Below are positions 50,133 to 58,521 of a DNA stretch of 64,000 nt, one piece after another. The notes beneath the pieces are model-generated. The model made no database searches and was not told where the DNA came from. It saw only the letters and a program-made list of their open reading frames with translations. This DNA is from Nocardia yamanashiensis NBRC 100130. GTDB lineage: Bacteria; Actinomycetota; Actinomycetes; Mycobacteriales; Mycobacteriaceae. How positions within the stretch are numbered: the first letter of the stretch is position 1; every line of letters starts with the position of its first letter. A program made the translations under genes and the position numbers. The stretch covers positions 124,001 through 188,000 of the forward strand of contig NZ_BDCD01000021.1 in assembly GCF_001613325.1 (NCBI RefSeq). The letters run 5' to 3'.

Positions 50133-51209
50133 ATGCGAGGCGAGAGACGTCTGAGATCCCGCAGCGGTTGGCTCAAGAGATCGGTGCTGGGTGTCGCTTT
50201 GGCGACGATGCTGCCGTTCGGGGTGTCGGTGGCAGGAGCCGGAGCCGCACACGCGGCCTTCAACCCATCAGGATTCGACTTCTACGTGGACTCCGCGTCC
50301 ATGGGCCCGGTCAAATCGCGAATCTTCCGCGCGGCCGATGGCAATACCTCTCGCGTCGTCTATGCCCTCGACGGCATGCGCGCCGGCCAGAACCTCAACG
50401 GCTGGGAAATCGACACCAATGTCGCGCAGCTGCTGACCAGCTGGAACATCAATGTCGTCATGCCCATCGGCGGCATGTCCTCGTTCTACGCGGACTGGAA
50501 CGCGCCCTCGGCGCTGCTGAACCTGCCCGCCGGCTCCTCCTCGGGTTCGGCCTCGGGGTCGGGCACCGGCTCCTCGTCCGGTTCGGGCGCGCTGCAGATG
50601 TTCGACGGCGGCCCGGGCAAGTCTTACCGCTACACCTGGGAAACCTTCATCACCCAGGACCTGCGCAACGCGCTGCGCGACCGCCTCGGCTTCAACCCGA
50701 ACCGCAACGGCGTGTTCGGCCTGTCCATGGGTGGTTCCGGCGCGCTGACCCTGGCCGCCTACCACCCGGATCAGTTCAGCTACGCGGGTTCGTTCTCCGG
50801 CTACCTGAACATCTCCGCGCCGGGTATGCGTGAGGCCATGCGCATCGCCATGATCGACGCCGGCGGCTACAACGTCGACTCGATGGCGCCGCCGTGGGGC
50901 CAGCAGTGGTTGCGCATGGATCCGTTCGTGTTCGCGCCGATCCTCAAGAACAACAACACCCGCCTGTGGATCTCCGCGGCCAGCGGCGTGCCGGGCGCGG
51001 GCGACGTCACCGGCGTCATGTCGGTGATCCAGGGTGTGCCGCTGGAGGCTCTCGCCCTGGCCAACACCCGTGCTTTCCAGGTCCGGATGGCGACGCTGGG
51101 CGCGAACAACGTGACCTACGACTTCCCGGGTACCGGTGTGCACAACTGGCAGAACTGGGAGGCGGAGGTCAACCGGATGGTTCCCGATCTGTCGGCGAAC
51201 ATCGGCTAG
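50133..51209 (+). CDS. Mycolyltransferase 2 (antigen 85 family, subfamily A)
   Basis: A 358-residue exported mycolyltransferase. Sec-type signal peptide ending AHA near residue 42, then FDFYVDSASMGPVKSRIF. Nucleophile in GLSMGGSGA, acid in LEALALANTRAFQ, His in VHNWQNWE. A Ser/Gly-rich insertion (GSSSGSASGSGTGSSSGSG) lies between the NVVMPIGG and WETF regions, where gene 4 has only a few residues; it probably forms a flexible surface loop near the acceptor site. ATG 50133 lies after AGGAAAGGCC and gives a proper signal. Substrate preference among arabinogalactan, trehalose and proteins is not readable. Confidence 0.93.
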   Translation: MRGERRLRSRSGWLKRSVLGVALATMLPFGVSVAGAGAAHAAFNPSGFDFYVDSASMGPVKSRIFRAADGNTSRVVYALDGMRAGQNLNGWEIDTNVAQLLTSWNINVVMPIGGMSSFYADWNAPSALLNLPAGSSSGSASGSGTGSSSGSGALQMFDGGPGKSYRYTWETFITQDLRNALRDRLGFNPNRNGVFGLSMGGSGALTLAAYHPDQFSYAGSFSGYLNISAPGMREAMRIAMIDAGGYNVDSMAPPWGQQWLRMDPFVFAPILKNNNTRLWISAASGVPGAGDVTGVMSVIQGVPLEALALANTRAFQVRMATLGANNVTYDFPGTGVHNWQNWEAEVNRMVPDLSANIG

Positions 51210-51247
51210 ACCCAACCCGGCGGAGCTCTGCTCCGAAACCTCTATAG

Positions 51248-51284
51248 AAGAGGCCCCGCGCTTCGAGCGCGGGGCCTCTTTTCC
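51248..51284 (+). terminator. Intrinsic terminator after mycolyltransferase 2
   Basis: A perfect 15-bp stem (51248-51262 with 51266-51280) with TCG loop, followed by T residues, begins 39 bases after the stop codon. Confidence 0.9.
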
Positions 51285-51410
51285 ATCTCCAACCCGACTC
51301 GCGGGTGGCGACACGCTGAACACGCCGAGATGGGCGTCCGATACTCGTTCTGTACCGAAGATCAGTTCTGCAGGGTCGGTGTCCAAGCTCCAGACGAGAG
51401 GGCTAGGTCG

Positions 51411-52460
51411 ATGCGGTGTAGTGGGGTCAAACGCGCGGTATTGGGCATAGCGGCAGCGGCGCTGCTATTGCCGACCGGGATCACGGCGTATCAAGCGCCA
51501 CCCGCCGCTGCGGCCTTCGACCCGTCCGGATTCGACTTCTGGGTCGACTCCCCGGTGATGGGGCCGATCAAGACCCGCGTCTTCCGCGCGGCCGACGGCA
51601 ATACCAATCGCGTCGTCTACGCCCTGGACGGCCAGCGCGCCACTGAGATCCTCAACGGCTGGGAGAACGACACCAATGTCGCCCAGGTGCTGACCTCCTG
51701 GAACATCAATGTGGTGATGCCGGTCGGCGGCGAGTCGAGTTTCTACGCCGACTGGAATTCGCCGAGTTCGTTCTTCGGCATTCCGGCGGGCGCCGGTTCC
51801 TCGGCGGCCAATACCGGATCGGGCGCGACCGAGGCGCTGGGCGGGGGACCGGGCAAGAGCTACCGGTACGACTGGGAAACCTTCCTCACCAACCAATTGC
51901 GCTGGGCACTGAAGGATCGGCTGGGCTTCAACCCGTATCGCAACGGCGTGTTCGGGCTCTCGATGGGCGGCAGTGCGGCGCTGACGCTTTCGGCCTACCA
52001 CCCGGATCAGTTCAGTTTCGCCGGTTCCTTCTCCGGCTACCTGAACATCTCCGCGCCCGGTATGCGCGAGGCCATTCGCACGGCCATGATCGACGCCGGC
52101 GGTTACAACGTGGATTCCATGGCCCCGCCGTGGGGTCCGCAGTGGCTGCGGATGGATCCGTTCGTGTTCGCGCCGACGCTGATCGCCAACAACACCCGCC
52201 TGTGGATCGCGGCGGGCAGCGGTCTGCCCATGCAGCAGGATCTCGACATCCCGTTCGGCGCGGCCGCCGATCGATTGATCCGCGGCGCGCCGCTGGAAGC
52301 CTTGGCGCTGGCCAATACCCGTGCTTTCCAGGTCCGCATGAGCACCCTCGGCGCGCAGAACGTCGTCTACTCGTTCCCGCCCTACGGCCTGCACGCCTGG
52401 ACGAACTGGCAGGACGAGGCATACCGGATGATCCCGGACCTGTCCGCGAATATCGGCTGA
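51411..52460 (+). CDS. Mycolyltransferase 3 (antigen 85 family, subfamily A)
   Basis: A 349-residue exported mycolyltransferase close to gene 2. Signal peptide ending near PAAAA (residue 36), then FDFWVDSPVMGPIKTRVF. Nucleophile in GLSMGGSAA, acid in LEALALANTRAFQ, His in LHAWTNWQ, so the triad is complete. A Gly/Ser/Ala-rich loop (AGAGSSAANTGSGA) replaces the Ser/Gly loop of gene 2. ATG 51411 follows GAGAGGGCTAGGTCG and gives the best signal. It is the last plus-strand array member before the inserted minus-strand NRPS locus. Confidence 0.92.
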   Translation: MRCSGVKRAVLGIAAAALLLPTGITAYQAPPAAAAFDPSGFDFWVDSPVMGPIKTRVFRAADGNTNRVVYALDGQRATEILNGWENDTNVAQVLTSWNINVVMPVGGESSFYADWNSPSSFFGIPAGAGSSAANTGSGATEALGGGPGKSYRYDWETFLTNQLRWALKDRLGFNPYRNGVFGLSMGGSAALTLSAYHPDQFSFAGSFSGYLNISAPGMREAIRTAMIDAGGYNVDSMAPPWGPQWLRMDPFVFAPTLIANNTRLWIAAGSGLPMQQDLDIPFGAAADRLIRGAPLEALALANTRAFQVRMSTLGAQNVVYSFPPYGLHAWTNWQDEAYRMIPDLSANIG

Positions 52461-52500
52461 CGGACCCGGAGGACGGGGCCGACGCCGTGCGATCGGTGCG

Positions 52501-52593
52501 TCAGCGCTGGTTCTGCATGACGGCGGACCCGTTCGAGATGATGCCCACGCCCTGTCCGAAGAGGTTGAAGAGGACGCCGAGTACTTCCATCAT
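52501..52593 (-). CDS. 30-residue hydrophobic peptide ORF downstream of the NRPS gene
   Basis: An ORF beginning Met-Met-Glu-Val-Leu and ending NGSAVMQNQR, 38 bases beyond the NRPS stop on the same strand. Its first two thirds (VLGVLFNLFGQGVGII) are hydrophobic and amphipathic enough to sit on a membrane. A short AGG lies 6 bases before the first ATG; that is weak support. It could be a small membrane peptide, a peptide product or chance. No homologue is known to me. Confidence 0.35.
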   Translation of the reverse strand: MMEVLGVLFNLFGQGVGIISNGSAVMQNQR

Positions 52594-52630
52594 GGTGGAC
52601 CTGTCTTTCTGACTTGCGATTGTTCGGATT

Positions 52631-55405
52631 TCAGTTGTCGAGGACGGTGGCGAGGTCCCGGAATACCGGGTGCTTGTAGAGCAGCATCAACTGCATCGGC
52701 AGTCCTTTGTCGGACAGCTCGGTGCTCAGATGGATTGCCGCCAGCGAATTGCCCCCCGAGAGGAAGAAATTGTCCTCGGGCTTCGGTTCCGCCCCCAGCA
52801 CAGTCTGCCATGCCGAAGCCAGAATCGATTGTGCCGTTGATGTTTTCATGATCTCGGTGATCGTTTCGGCGGCGGCCGGGCGGGTCTCGGCGAGCGGATC
52901 CGGCAGTCGCGCGGTATCGGCTTTGCCATTGGTGGTGAGCGGAATGGCGGGCAGCGGCGTGTAGGTCGCCGGGCGCATGTAGGCGGGCAGCGTGCGTTCC
53001 ACCATGCCGCGCAGTTCGGCGAGGTCGAGATCGCCGACCACGTAGGCGTCCAGGCGCGGAGTCGCGAAGCGGCCGTTGGCATTACACACCACGATGGCGT
53101 CGCGCACGCCCGGCTGCCGCCGGATGCTGTTGCGGATCTCGTCCAGTTCGATGCGATAGCCGTTGATCTTGATCTGGTGGTCGATGCGCCCCAGATGCTC
53201 CAGCGTCCCGTCCGGGCGCACCCGGCCCAGATCCCCGCTCCGATACCAGCGCTGCCCGTCCGGCCCCGCCACGAACCGGGTGGCGGTCAGCGCCGGATTG
53301 CCGGAGTAGTAGAGCGCCAAACCCGCTCCGGCGACGAAGATCTCGCCGGGAAAGCCCGGCGCGACCGGCCGCAGATCCGGACCGAAGACCGCGGTCCGCC
53401 AACCGGGTATGTCCCGGCCGACCGAGCTCGGGGCCCGCAACGCGACCTGCTTGGTGACCGGCTGAATCGTGACGTGCACGGTGGTCTCGGTGATGCCGTA
53501 CATGTTCACCAACCGGCAGCGCCGCTCCGGATAGCGGTCCAGCCACGCCGACGCACTCCCGCCCTGCAAGGCTTCACCGCCCAGGATCACCAGCCGCAGC
53601 GCCTCCAGCAGTGGCGCCTTGGCATCCTGATGCACCAGATGCGCGAAGGCCGACGGCGTCTGATTCAGCACCGTGACGCCGGAATCCCGCAGCAGCGCAT
53701 GGAATTTCGCGGGATCACGCGCCGTGTCCTTGTCCACGACCACCGCCGCGCCGCCGGTGGCCAACGCGCCCCAGATCTCCCACACCGAGAAATCGAAGGC
53801 GGGGGAATGGAAAACGCTCCAGCGATCAGCGGGCGTAAGTCCGTATTCCACGGTCAGCGCATCGATCAGAGCCAGCGCACTGCGATGCGCGATGACCGTC
53901 CCCTTGGGCCGTCCGGTTGTGCCCGACGTGTAAATGGCGTACGCGGGCGACTCGCCCGAAAGGTGCTGCGGCAGTTCAGGTGTAACAGGCGTCCCGCTCA
54001 CCAGCTCCGCGATCGACACCGCCGCGGTACCGTCCGGCAGCGCTTCCATCAGCCCCGGCTCGACCACTGCGACCCGAGCTTTCGAATCCTCGATGATGTA
54101 ATGCACCCGCTCGACCGGAAATTCGGTATCCACCGGCACATACGCCGCACCGCACTTCCAGATCCCCACCATCACCGCGAACAACCGCGCCGACTTCACC
54201 GCCGCCGCCACCACGAAATCCCCCGGCCGCACCCCGAGCTCCAGCAGCCCACCGGCAACGGTGTCGGACAACTCGTCCAACTCCCGGAACGACATGACCT
54301 CGCCCCCGTGCACCACGGCGACGCTGTCGGGCCGCGCCACAGCATGCCCCACCACCCGCCGCTCCACCCGCTCTGCCGCCGTAGGCACAACGAATTCCGC
54401 AGGTAAAGGCGCAGTCTTGGCGAACTCGAGATCGCGGACGGCCAGGTCCGGTCCGGCTTGCCGAAGCTGCGTGTAGACGTGGGCGAAGGCCCGCGCCAGC
54501 AGCTCCAGCCGTTCCGCCGATTCCCCGGCCGGACCGCGCACCCACAGCCGCACGGCTCCCGAGTCCGCACTGTGGCGGACGGCGTATGGATCCGCACCAG
54601 GCTCGGTGGTGTCGGTGCGGAGCTGGATGGGGTCGGCATTCCCGACCGGTCCGACTGCGTCCGGCGACGCGACGGGCCGGATGACGATGTCGAAGTCGCG
54701 CGGCGATTCCGCGCCGGGTAGGTAGAGCGCCGGTGCGGTGGTGTAGTCGGTGATGCGTACCGTCCGCAGCGCTCGGCCGGGCTCGTCGCCCGCCGCCGGT
54801 ACTTCGGCCGCAGCCAATCGCGACACCACGTCCTTGAGCGATCCGCGACCGTCGATTTCGCATGCGGCGTAGGCGGTTCCACCGGCCGAGTCGCCGGACC
54901 GGGCCGTGGATTCCAGCAGTTCGTTCGCTGTGCGCAGGTGTACGCCGAGCGTCGAGGTGTCCAGGAAGCGGGCCAGTGTCGCGACTATCGCGGCGGCCAG
55001 TTCGTCGCTCTGGTGATCCGCGCCCCAGGGGAGATCGATATGCGCGCCAGTGGTTTCCGCGAGGGCGGCGATGGATTGTGCACCGCGCCGGTCGAATTCG
55101 GCCAGCATCGGGCGCGGGTCCGTGGCCGAGAGCAGTAGGACGTCCGCTGTGCCGTCGGGGTAGCGGGTGCAGGTCAGCCTGGCGTGCTGGTCGCCTGCCA
55201 GCGTGTGCCGCAGTTGCTGTCGCAGCAGCTTCGTGGCCGGGGCGGAGGCGGCATCGAAAGGTACGCTGCGGCACCAGGTTCCGAACTCCGCGGGTGGTAA
55301 TCCGAGGGTGGCGGCGACCAGGCCGGTCAGTTCCTCGTCGGTGGGCGCGGCGGGTAGGCGCACCGCGATGCCGACGGCCGCGCGGGCGGGGTGCGTTTTC
55401 GTCAT
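52631..55405 (-). CDS. Single-module nonribosomal peptide synthetase (C-like/A/T), threonine-type adenylation domain
   Basis: A 924-residue protein. The first 340 residues resemble a reduced condensation domain without the HHxxxDG motif. The adenylation domain (about 350-830) has YTSGTTGRPKGT, FDFSVWEIWG, NMYGITETT, YRSGDLGR, GRIDHQIKINGYRIEL and NGKAD. Reading the ten pocket positions by alignment with GrsA gives D-F-W-N-I-G-M-V-H-K, the threonine code. A carrier domain at the end has the phosphopantetheine site LSGGNSL. There is no terminal thioesterase or reductase. SDR and type II thioesterase genes lie upstream on the same strand. The product is unknown. Confidence 0.87.
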   Translation of the reverse strand: MTKTHPARAAVGIAVRLPAAPTDEELTGLVAATLGLPPAEFGTWCRSVPFDAASAPATKLLRQQLRHTLAGDQHARLTCTRYPDGTADVLLLSATDPRPMLAEFDRRGAQSIAALAETTGAHIDLPWGADHQSDELAAAIVATLARFLDTSTLGVHLRTANELLESTARSGDSAGGTAYAACEIDGRGSLKDVVSRLAAAEVPAAGDEPGRALRTVRITDYTTAPALYLPGAESPRDFDIVIRPVASPDAVGPVGNADPIQLRTDTTEPGADPYAVRHSADSGAVRLWVRGPAGESAERLELLARAFAHVYTQLRQAGPDLAVRDLEFAKTAPLPAEFVVPTAAERVERRVVGHAVARPDSVAVVHGGEVMSFRELDELSDTVAGGLLELGVRPGDFVVAAAVKSARLFAVMVGIWKCGAAYVPVDTEFPVERVHYIIEDSKARVAVVEPGLMEALPDGTAAVSIAELVSGTPVTPELPQHLSGESPAYAIYTSGTTGRPKGTVIAHRSALALIDALTVEYGLTPADRWSVFHSPAFDFSVWEIWGALATGGAAVVVDKDTARDPAKFHALLRDSGVTVLNQTPSAFAHLVHQDAKAPLLEALRLVILGGEALQGGSASAWLDRYPERRCRLVNMYGITETTVHVTIQPVTKQVALRAPSSVGRDIPGWRTAVFGPDLRPVAPGFPGEIFVAGAGLALYYSGNPALTATRFVAGPDGQRWYRSGDLGRVRPDGTLEHLGRIDHQIKINGYRIELDEIRNSIRRQPGVRDAIVVCNANGRFATPRLDAYVVGDLDLAELRGMVERTLPAYMRPATYTPLPAIPLTTNGKADTARLPDPLAETRPAAAETITEIMKTSTAQSILASAWQTVLGAEPKPEDNFFLSGGNSLAAIHLSTELSDKGLPMQLMLLYKHPVFRDLATVLDN

Positions 55406-55430
55406 GGCCGGCCTTCTCTGCGCGGGGCGA

Positions 55431-56255
55431 TCATCGGGAGGTGAAGCCGCCGTCGACGGTGATGATCGCGCCGACCACGCTGCGGCTGCGGCCCGAGGCC
55501 AGCCAGGCGACGGTTTCGGCGATATCCGCGGCGTCGACGAGCGCGTTCGAAGGTTGATCGCGCAGGAACAGTTGTTCGGTGTCGCCGTCCAGGTCGAGGG
55601 CGTTGGCGACCTCGCGCAGCATGCGGCCTTCGAGTTCGGCCGAATCGTGTACGGAGCCCGGGCATACCGCGTTCACCCGGATGCCGTGCGGGGCGAGATC
55701 CAGCGCGGCGGCCTTGGTCAGCCCGACCAGGCCGTGTTTGGACGCGACATAACCGGCGAAGTGGCGGTAGCCCACCAGCCCCGCGGTGGAGGCGATGTTC
55801 ACGATGCTGCCCGAACCCTGCGGCTTCATGATGCGCGCGGCGGCGGACAGGATGCGGAAGGGACCGGTCAGGTTGATGTCGAGCATGGTCGCCCAATCCT
55901 GTTCGGACACCTGGTCGACGCCCTTGCCGGAGGGGCCGACGATGCCCGCGCAGTTCACCACCACGTCGAGCCGCCCGAAGCGGTGCAGCGCCAGCTTCAT
56001 CATGGCTTCGACATCGGCTTCGGAGCGGACGTCGCCGAGCAGCAGTTCGGCGTCCGCGCCGGCGTCGAGACACAACTGCCGGGTGTGCTCGAGCTGGCTT
56101 TCCGATCCGAGCGAATACGGCACGCCGGGGGCGTCGTGGCCGATATCCGTCAGTACCAGTGCGCAATTCGCTTCGGCGAGCCGCAGCGCGCAGGCTCGTC
56201 CGATACCGCGGGCCGCACCGGTGACCAGTGCGACCAGATGTTCCGCATCAGCCAT
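55431..56255 (-). CDS. Short-chain dehydrogenase/reductase of the NRPS locus
   Basis: A 274-residue classical SDR. The NAD(P) motif is TGAARGIGRA at about residues 12-21, NCAG follows near 100, and the catalytic Ser/Tyr/Lys are in VNIASTAG and GYVASKHG. LTDIGH after the second strand suggests NAD preference through the Asp. It overlaps the thioesterase gene by 8 bases and precedes the NRPS by 25, so the three are co-transcribed. It may oxidise the beta-hydroxyl of carrier-bound threonine; this is inference. Confidence 0.88.
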   Translation of the reverse strand: MADAEHLVALVTGAARGIGRACALRLAEANCALVLTDIGHDAPGVPYSLGSESQLEHTRQLCLDAGADAELLLGDVRSEADVEAMMKLALHRFGRLDVVVNCAGIVGPSGKGVDQVSEQDWATMLDINLTGPFRILSAAARIMKPQGSGSIVNIASTAGLVGYRHFAGYVASKHGLVGLTKAAALDLAPHGIRVNAVCPGSVHDSAELEGRMLREVANALDLDGDTEQLFLRDQPSNALVDAADIAETVAWLASGRSRSVVGAIITVDGGFTSR

Positions 56256-56940
56256 GGGAGACGCGCGCCGCCGCGGCGATGAACTCCAGGGTTTCGGTCA
56301 AGCCGTCGGCCAGATACATGTGCCCCCCGGGAAACATTCGCAGCGAGAACTCCCCCGTGGTCGCCCGCTTCCAGCCGTTCAGATCCGCCTCCGCCACCAG
56401 CACGTCGTCGGCGCCGCGCAGCGCGGTGATGGGCGCCGCGATGACCGCGTCGGGTGCGGCCAGATACGACTCGTGCATGGCCACGTCGCTGCGCAGCGCG
56501 GGCAGGATGATCTGCCGCAACTCCGGATGCGCGAGCGTGGGATGGGTGTAGCCGGCGAAAGTCTCGACCTGCGCGACGAATTCGTCGTCGGTCAGCCCGG
56601 CCGCGCGTTCGGCGCGCGGATTCCACGGGTCCGGCGATCCGCTCACGTACACGTGGTCGACGACGGAGCCGAGGGTCCGGGCCACTTCGAAGGCCAGGAT
56701 CGCGCCGAAGCTGTGCCCGAGCAGCAGGACGCGCTGCCCGGGCGCGGCGCTGCGCCGCACCTGCGCGGCGATATCCGCCACGGCGGCGGCCAGATCGGGA
56801 TACCCGTCGTCGGCGAAACGCTCCTCGCGGCCGGGCAATTGGATCGGCAACAGATCGACCCCTGCGGGTGCCTGTTCATTGCGATAGAACGAGGCGCCCG
56901 CACCGGCGAACGGGAGGCATACGAGCAGGTGGGTCGACAT
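56248..56940 (-). CDS. Type II thioesterase of the NRPS locus
   Basis: A 230-residue alpha/beta hydrolase. The N-terminus CLPFAGAGASFY is the type II thioesterase hallmark; the nucleophile is in LLGHSFGAILAFE near residue 90 and the His in FPGGHMYL near the end, with the Asp in LRGADDVLV. It clears misloaded carriers or releases product. It is the first gene of the minus-strand operon, starting 138 bases from a CRP-like palindrome in the divergent promoter region. Confidence 0.9.
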   Translation of the reverse strand: MSTHLLVCLPFAGAGASFYRNEQAPAGVDLLPIQLPGREERFADDGYPDLAAAVADIAAQVRRSAAPGQRVLLLGHSFGAILAFEVARTLGSVVDHVYVSGSPDPWNPRAERAAGLTDDEFVAQVETFAGYTHPTLAHPELRQIILPALRSDVAMHESYLAAPDAVIAAPITALRGADDVLVAEADLNGWKRATTGEFSLRMFPGGHMYLADGLTETLEFIAAAARVSHG

Positions 56941-57078
56941 ATCCGCGAGGATGCCACACCGATCGGGTCCGATTGCCGGGAATCATGTTTCGCACCTGGA
57001 CGACGGTCCAGATGGGGCCGGCCGAGAGTGACTCACCAGTGAGCCTGATCTCTCTTGATAGTGAGAGCGAATCGCCAT

Positions 57079-57102
57079 GAAACGTGACGCAAGTCACGTT
57101 TC
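57079..57102. promoter_or_regulatory. Perfect CRP-type palindrome between NRPS locus and mycolyltransferase 4
   Basis: GAAACGTGAC-GCAA-GTCACGTTTC is a perfect 10-bp inverted repeat. Its core CGTGA-N6-TCACG equals the site reported for mycobacterial CRP (Rv3676), related to corynebacterial GlxR. It lies in a 270-base divergent region that also has CTCAC-CA-GTGAG (57031-57042). Confidence 0.75.
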
Positions 57103-57210
57103 GGCATCTCCGGCGTGGCCTGCCGGACCGGCCCCGGACGAGCGCCTATAGAAGAGCGGAAGTCCTGAGCATTTCGGTTGCGGTCAACGATGATCGGCGG
57201 AAGGCGAGCG

Positions 57211-58200
57211 ATGCGGTCGGCGCGAGTAAGCGGAAAGTGGTCGGGGTGGCTGCGGCGCTGGGTGGCCGTGGGGGTGGGCGCACTGGCGCTCCCCTTGGCT
57301 TTTACCGTGGCGGCCGCGCCCGCGCAAGCCTCGTTCGATCCGGCGGGCCACGATTTCTGGGTCGATTCCAGCATGGGCCCGATCAAGACGCGGATCTTCC
57401 GCGCCCACGACGGCAATACCCAGCGCGTGGTCTACGCGCTGGACGGCCTGCGCGCCCGAAACGATCTCTCCGGCTGGGAGATCGACACCGATATCTCCCG
57501 GGTGCTGCCCGCGTGGAACATCAATGTGGTGATGCCGATCGGCGGACAGTCCAGTTTCTATTCCGATTGGGTGGCCCCCAGTAATACCAATGGCCAAACT
57601 GTCCCATACGCCTGGGAAACCTTCCTGACCAGGGATCTGCGCAATGCGATGGCGGCCCGGCTGGGATTCAACCCGCACGGCAATGGCGTACTCGGCCTGT
57701 CCATGGGCGGTTCGGCGGCGCTGGTGCTCGCCGCCTATCACCCGGATCAGTTCCGTTATGCCGCATCGTATTCCGGTTATTTGAATATTTCGGCGCCTGG
57801 TATGCGCGAGGCATTGCGGGCGGCGCTGCTGGATGCGGGCGGCTACAACATCGACGCCATGTGGGGCCCGCCGTGGAGCGAATTGTGGCTCCGCAATGAT
57901 CCTTTGGTCTTCGCGCCGCGGCTGCGCGAGAACGGCACCCGGCTGTGGATCTCCACCGGAAACGGGATACCGGGCACCCGGGATGTGGTGATCACGCCGA
58001 TCGACGCCTACAACCTGACGAATGCCTCCGGGCTGGAGACGGTGGCGCTGGCCAATACCCGGGCGTTTCAGGCGCGGATGGAGTCGCTCGGCCCGTGCAA
58101 TGCGGTGTTCGACTACACCCCGGAGGGCGTGCACTCCTGGAAGTACTGGCAGGACCAGGTCTTCAAGATGCTTCCCGACCTGAGTGCGAATCTCGGTTGA
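57211..58200 (+). CDS. Mycolyltransferase 4 (antigen 85 family, subfamily A)
   Basis: A 329-residue exported mycolyltransferase. Signal peptide ending AQA near residue 37, then FDPAGHDFWVDSSMGPIK. Nucleophile in GLSMGGSAA, acid in LETVALANTRAFQ, His in VHSWKYWQ. It lacks the Ser/Gly loop of genes 2 and 3. ATG 57211 was chosen because GGAAGG lies 7 bases upstream; an earlier ATG (57190) has no such site. By sequence it belongs with genes 1-3, from which the NRPS locus separates it. Confidence 0.93.
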   Translation: MRSARVSGKWSGWLRRWVAVGVGALALPLAFTVAAAPAQASFDPAGHDFWVDSSMGPIKTRIFRAHDGNTQRVVYALDGLRARNDLSGWEIDTDISRVLPAWNINVVMPIGGQSSFYSDWVAPSNTNGQTVPYAWETFLTRDLRNAMAARLGFNPHGNGVLGLSMGGSAALVLAAYHPDQFRYAASYSGYLNISAPGMREALRAALLDAGGYNIDAMWGPPWSELWLRNDPLVFAPRLRENGTRLWISTGNGIPGTRDVVITPIDAYNLTNASGLETVALANTRAFQARMESLGPCNAVFDYTPEGVHSWKYWQDQVFKMLPDLSANLG

Positions 58201-58521
58201 ATCGAGTGTGAAACTTCCCTCACTGCAAGGTTTTTCCGGTTACCGCGCGCCTGCTCGCGATTCACGATATGGTCACGCCACCATTTCGGCTGCTTGCGCA
58301 CCGGTGGATTTCCGCCATCCGAATGGAGCACCTTGCCAACCCCTTACGGGGTCGAATAGTCTCCAGCGAGCGCAAGTGCCGCATTGGTGGCGCAGCTCGC
58401 TTCGGACTGTCGGGATTCGCAGCGGGTATCGAACGCGCGTGTCCGGATAGGCAGCCTCTACAGGCTCGGACGCGCGTGGACGAACAACTTAATGCACAGC
58501 AGCAGATGAGGAGCAGTATCC
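58201..58521 (+). other. 321-base intergenic region before mycolyltransferase 5
   Basis: No gene was found here. It contains a small ACCCC-TTAC-GGGGT hairpin (58339-58352), a longer GCGAGC/GCTCGC pairing around 58372-58408, an ATGGT-CACGCC-ACCAT inverted repeat near 58275-58290 and the GAGGAG ribosome-binding site of the next gene. The promoter of gene 5 must lie here, but no clear -10/-35 pair stands out. Confidence 0.4.
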
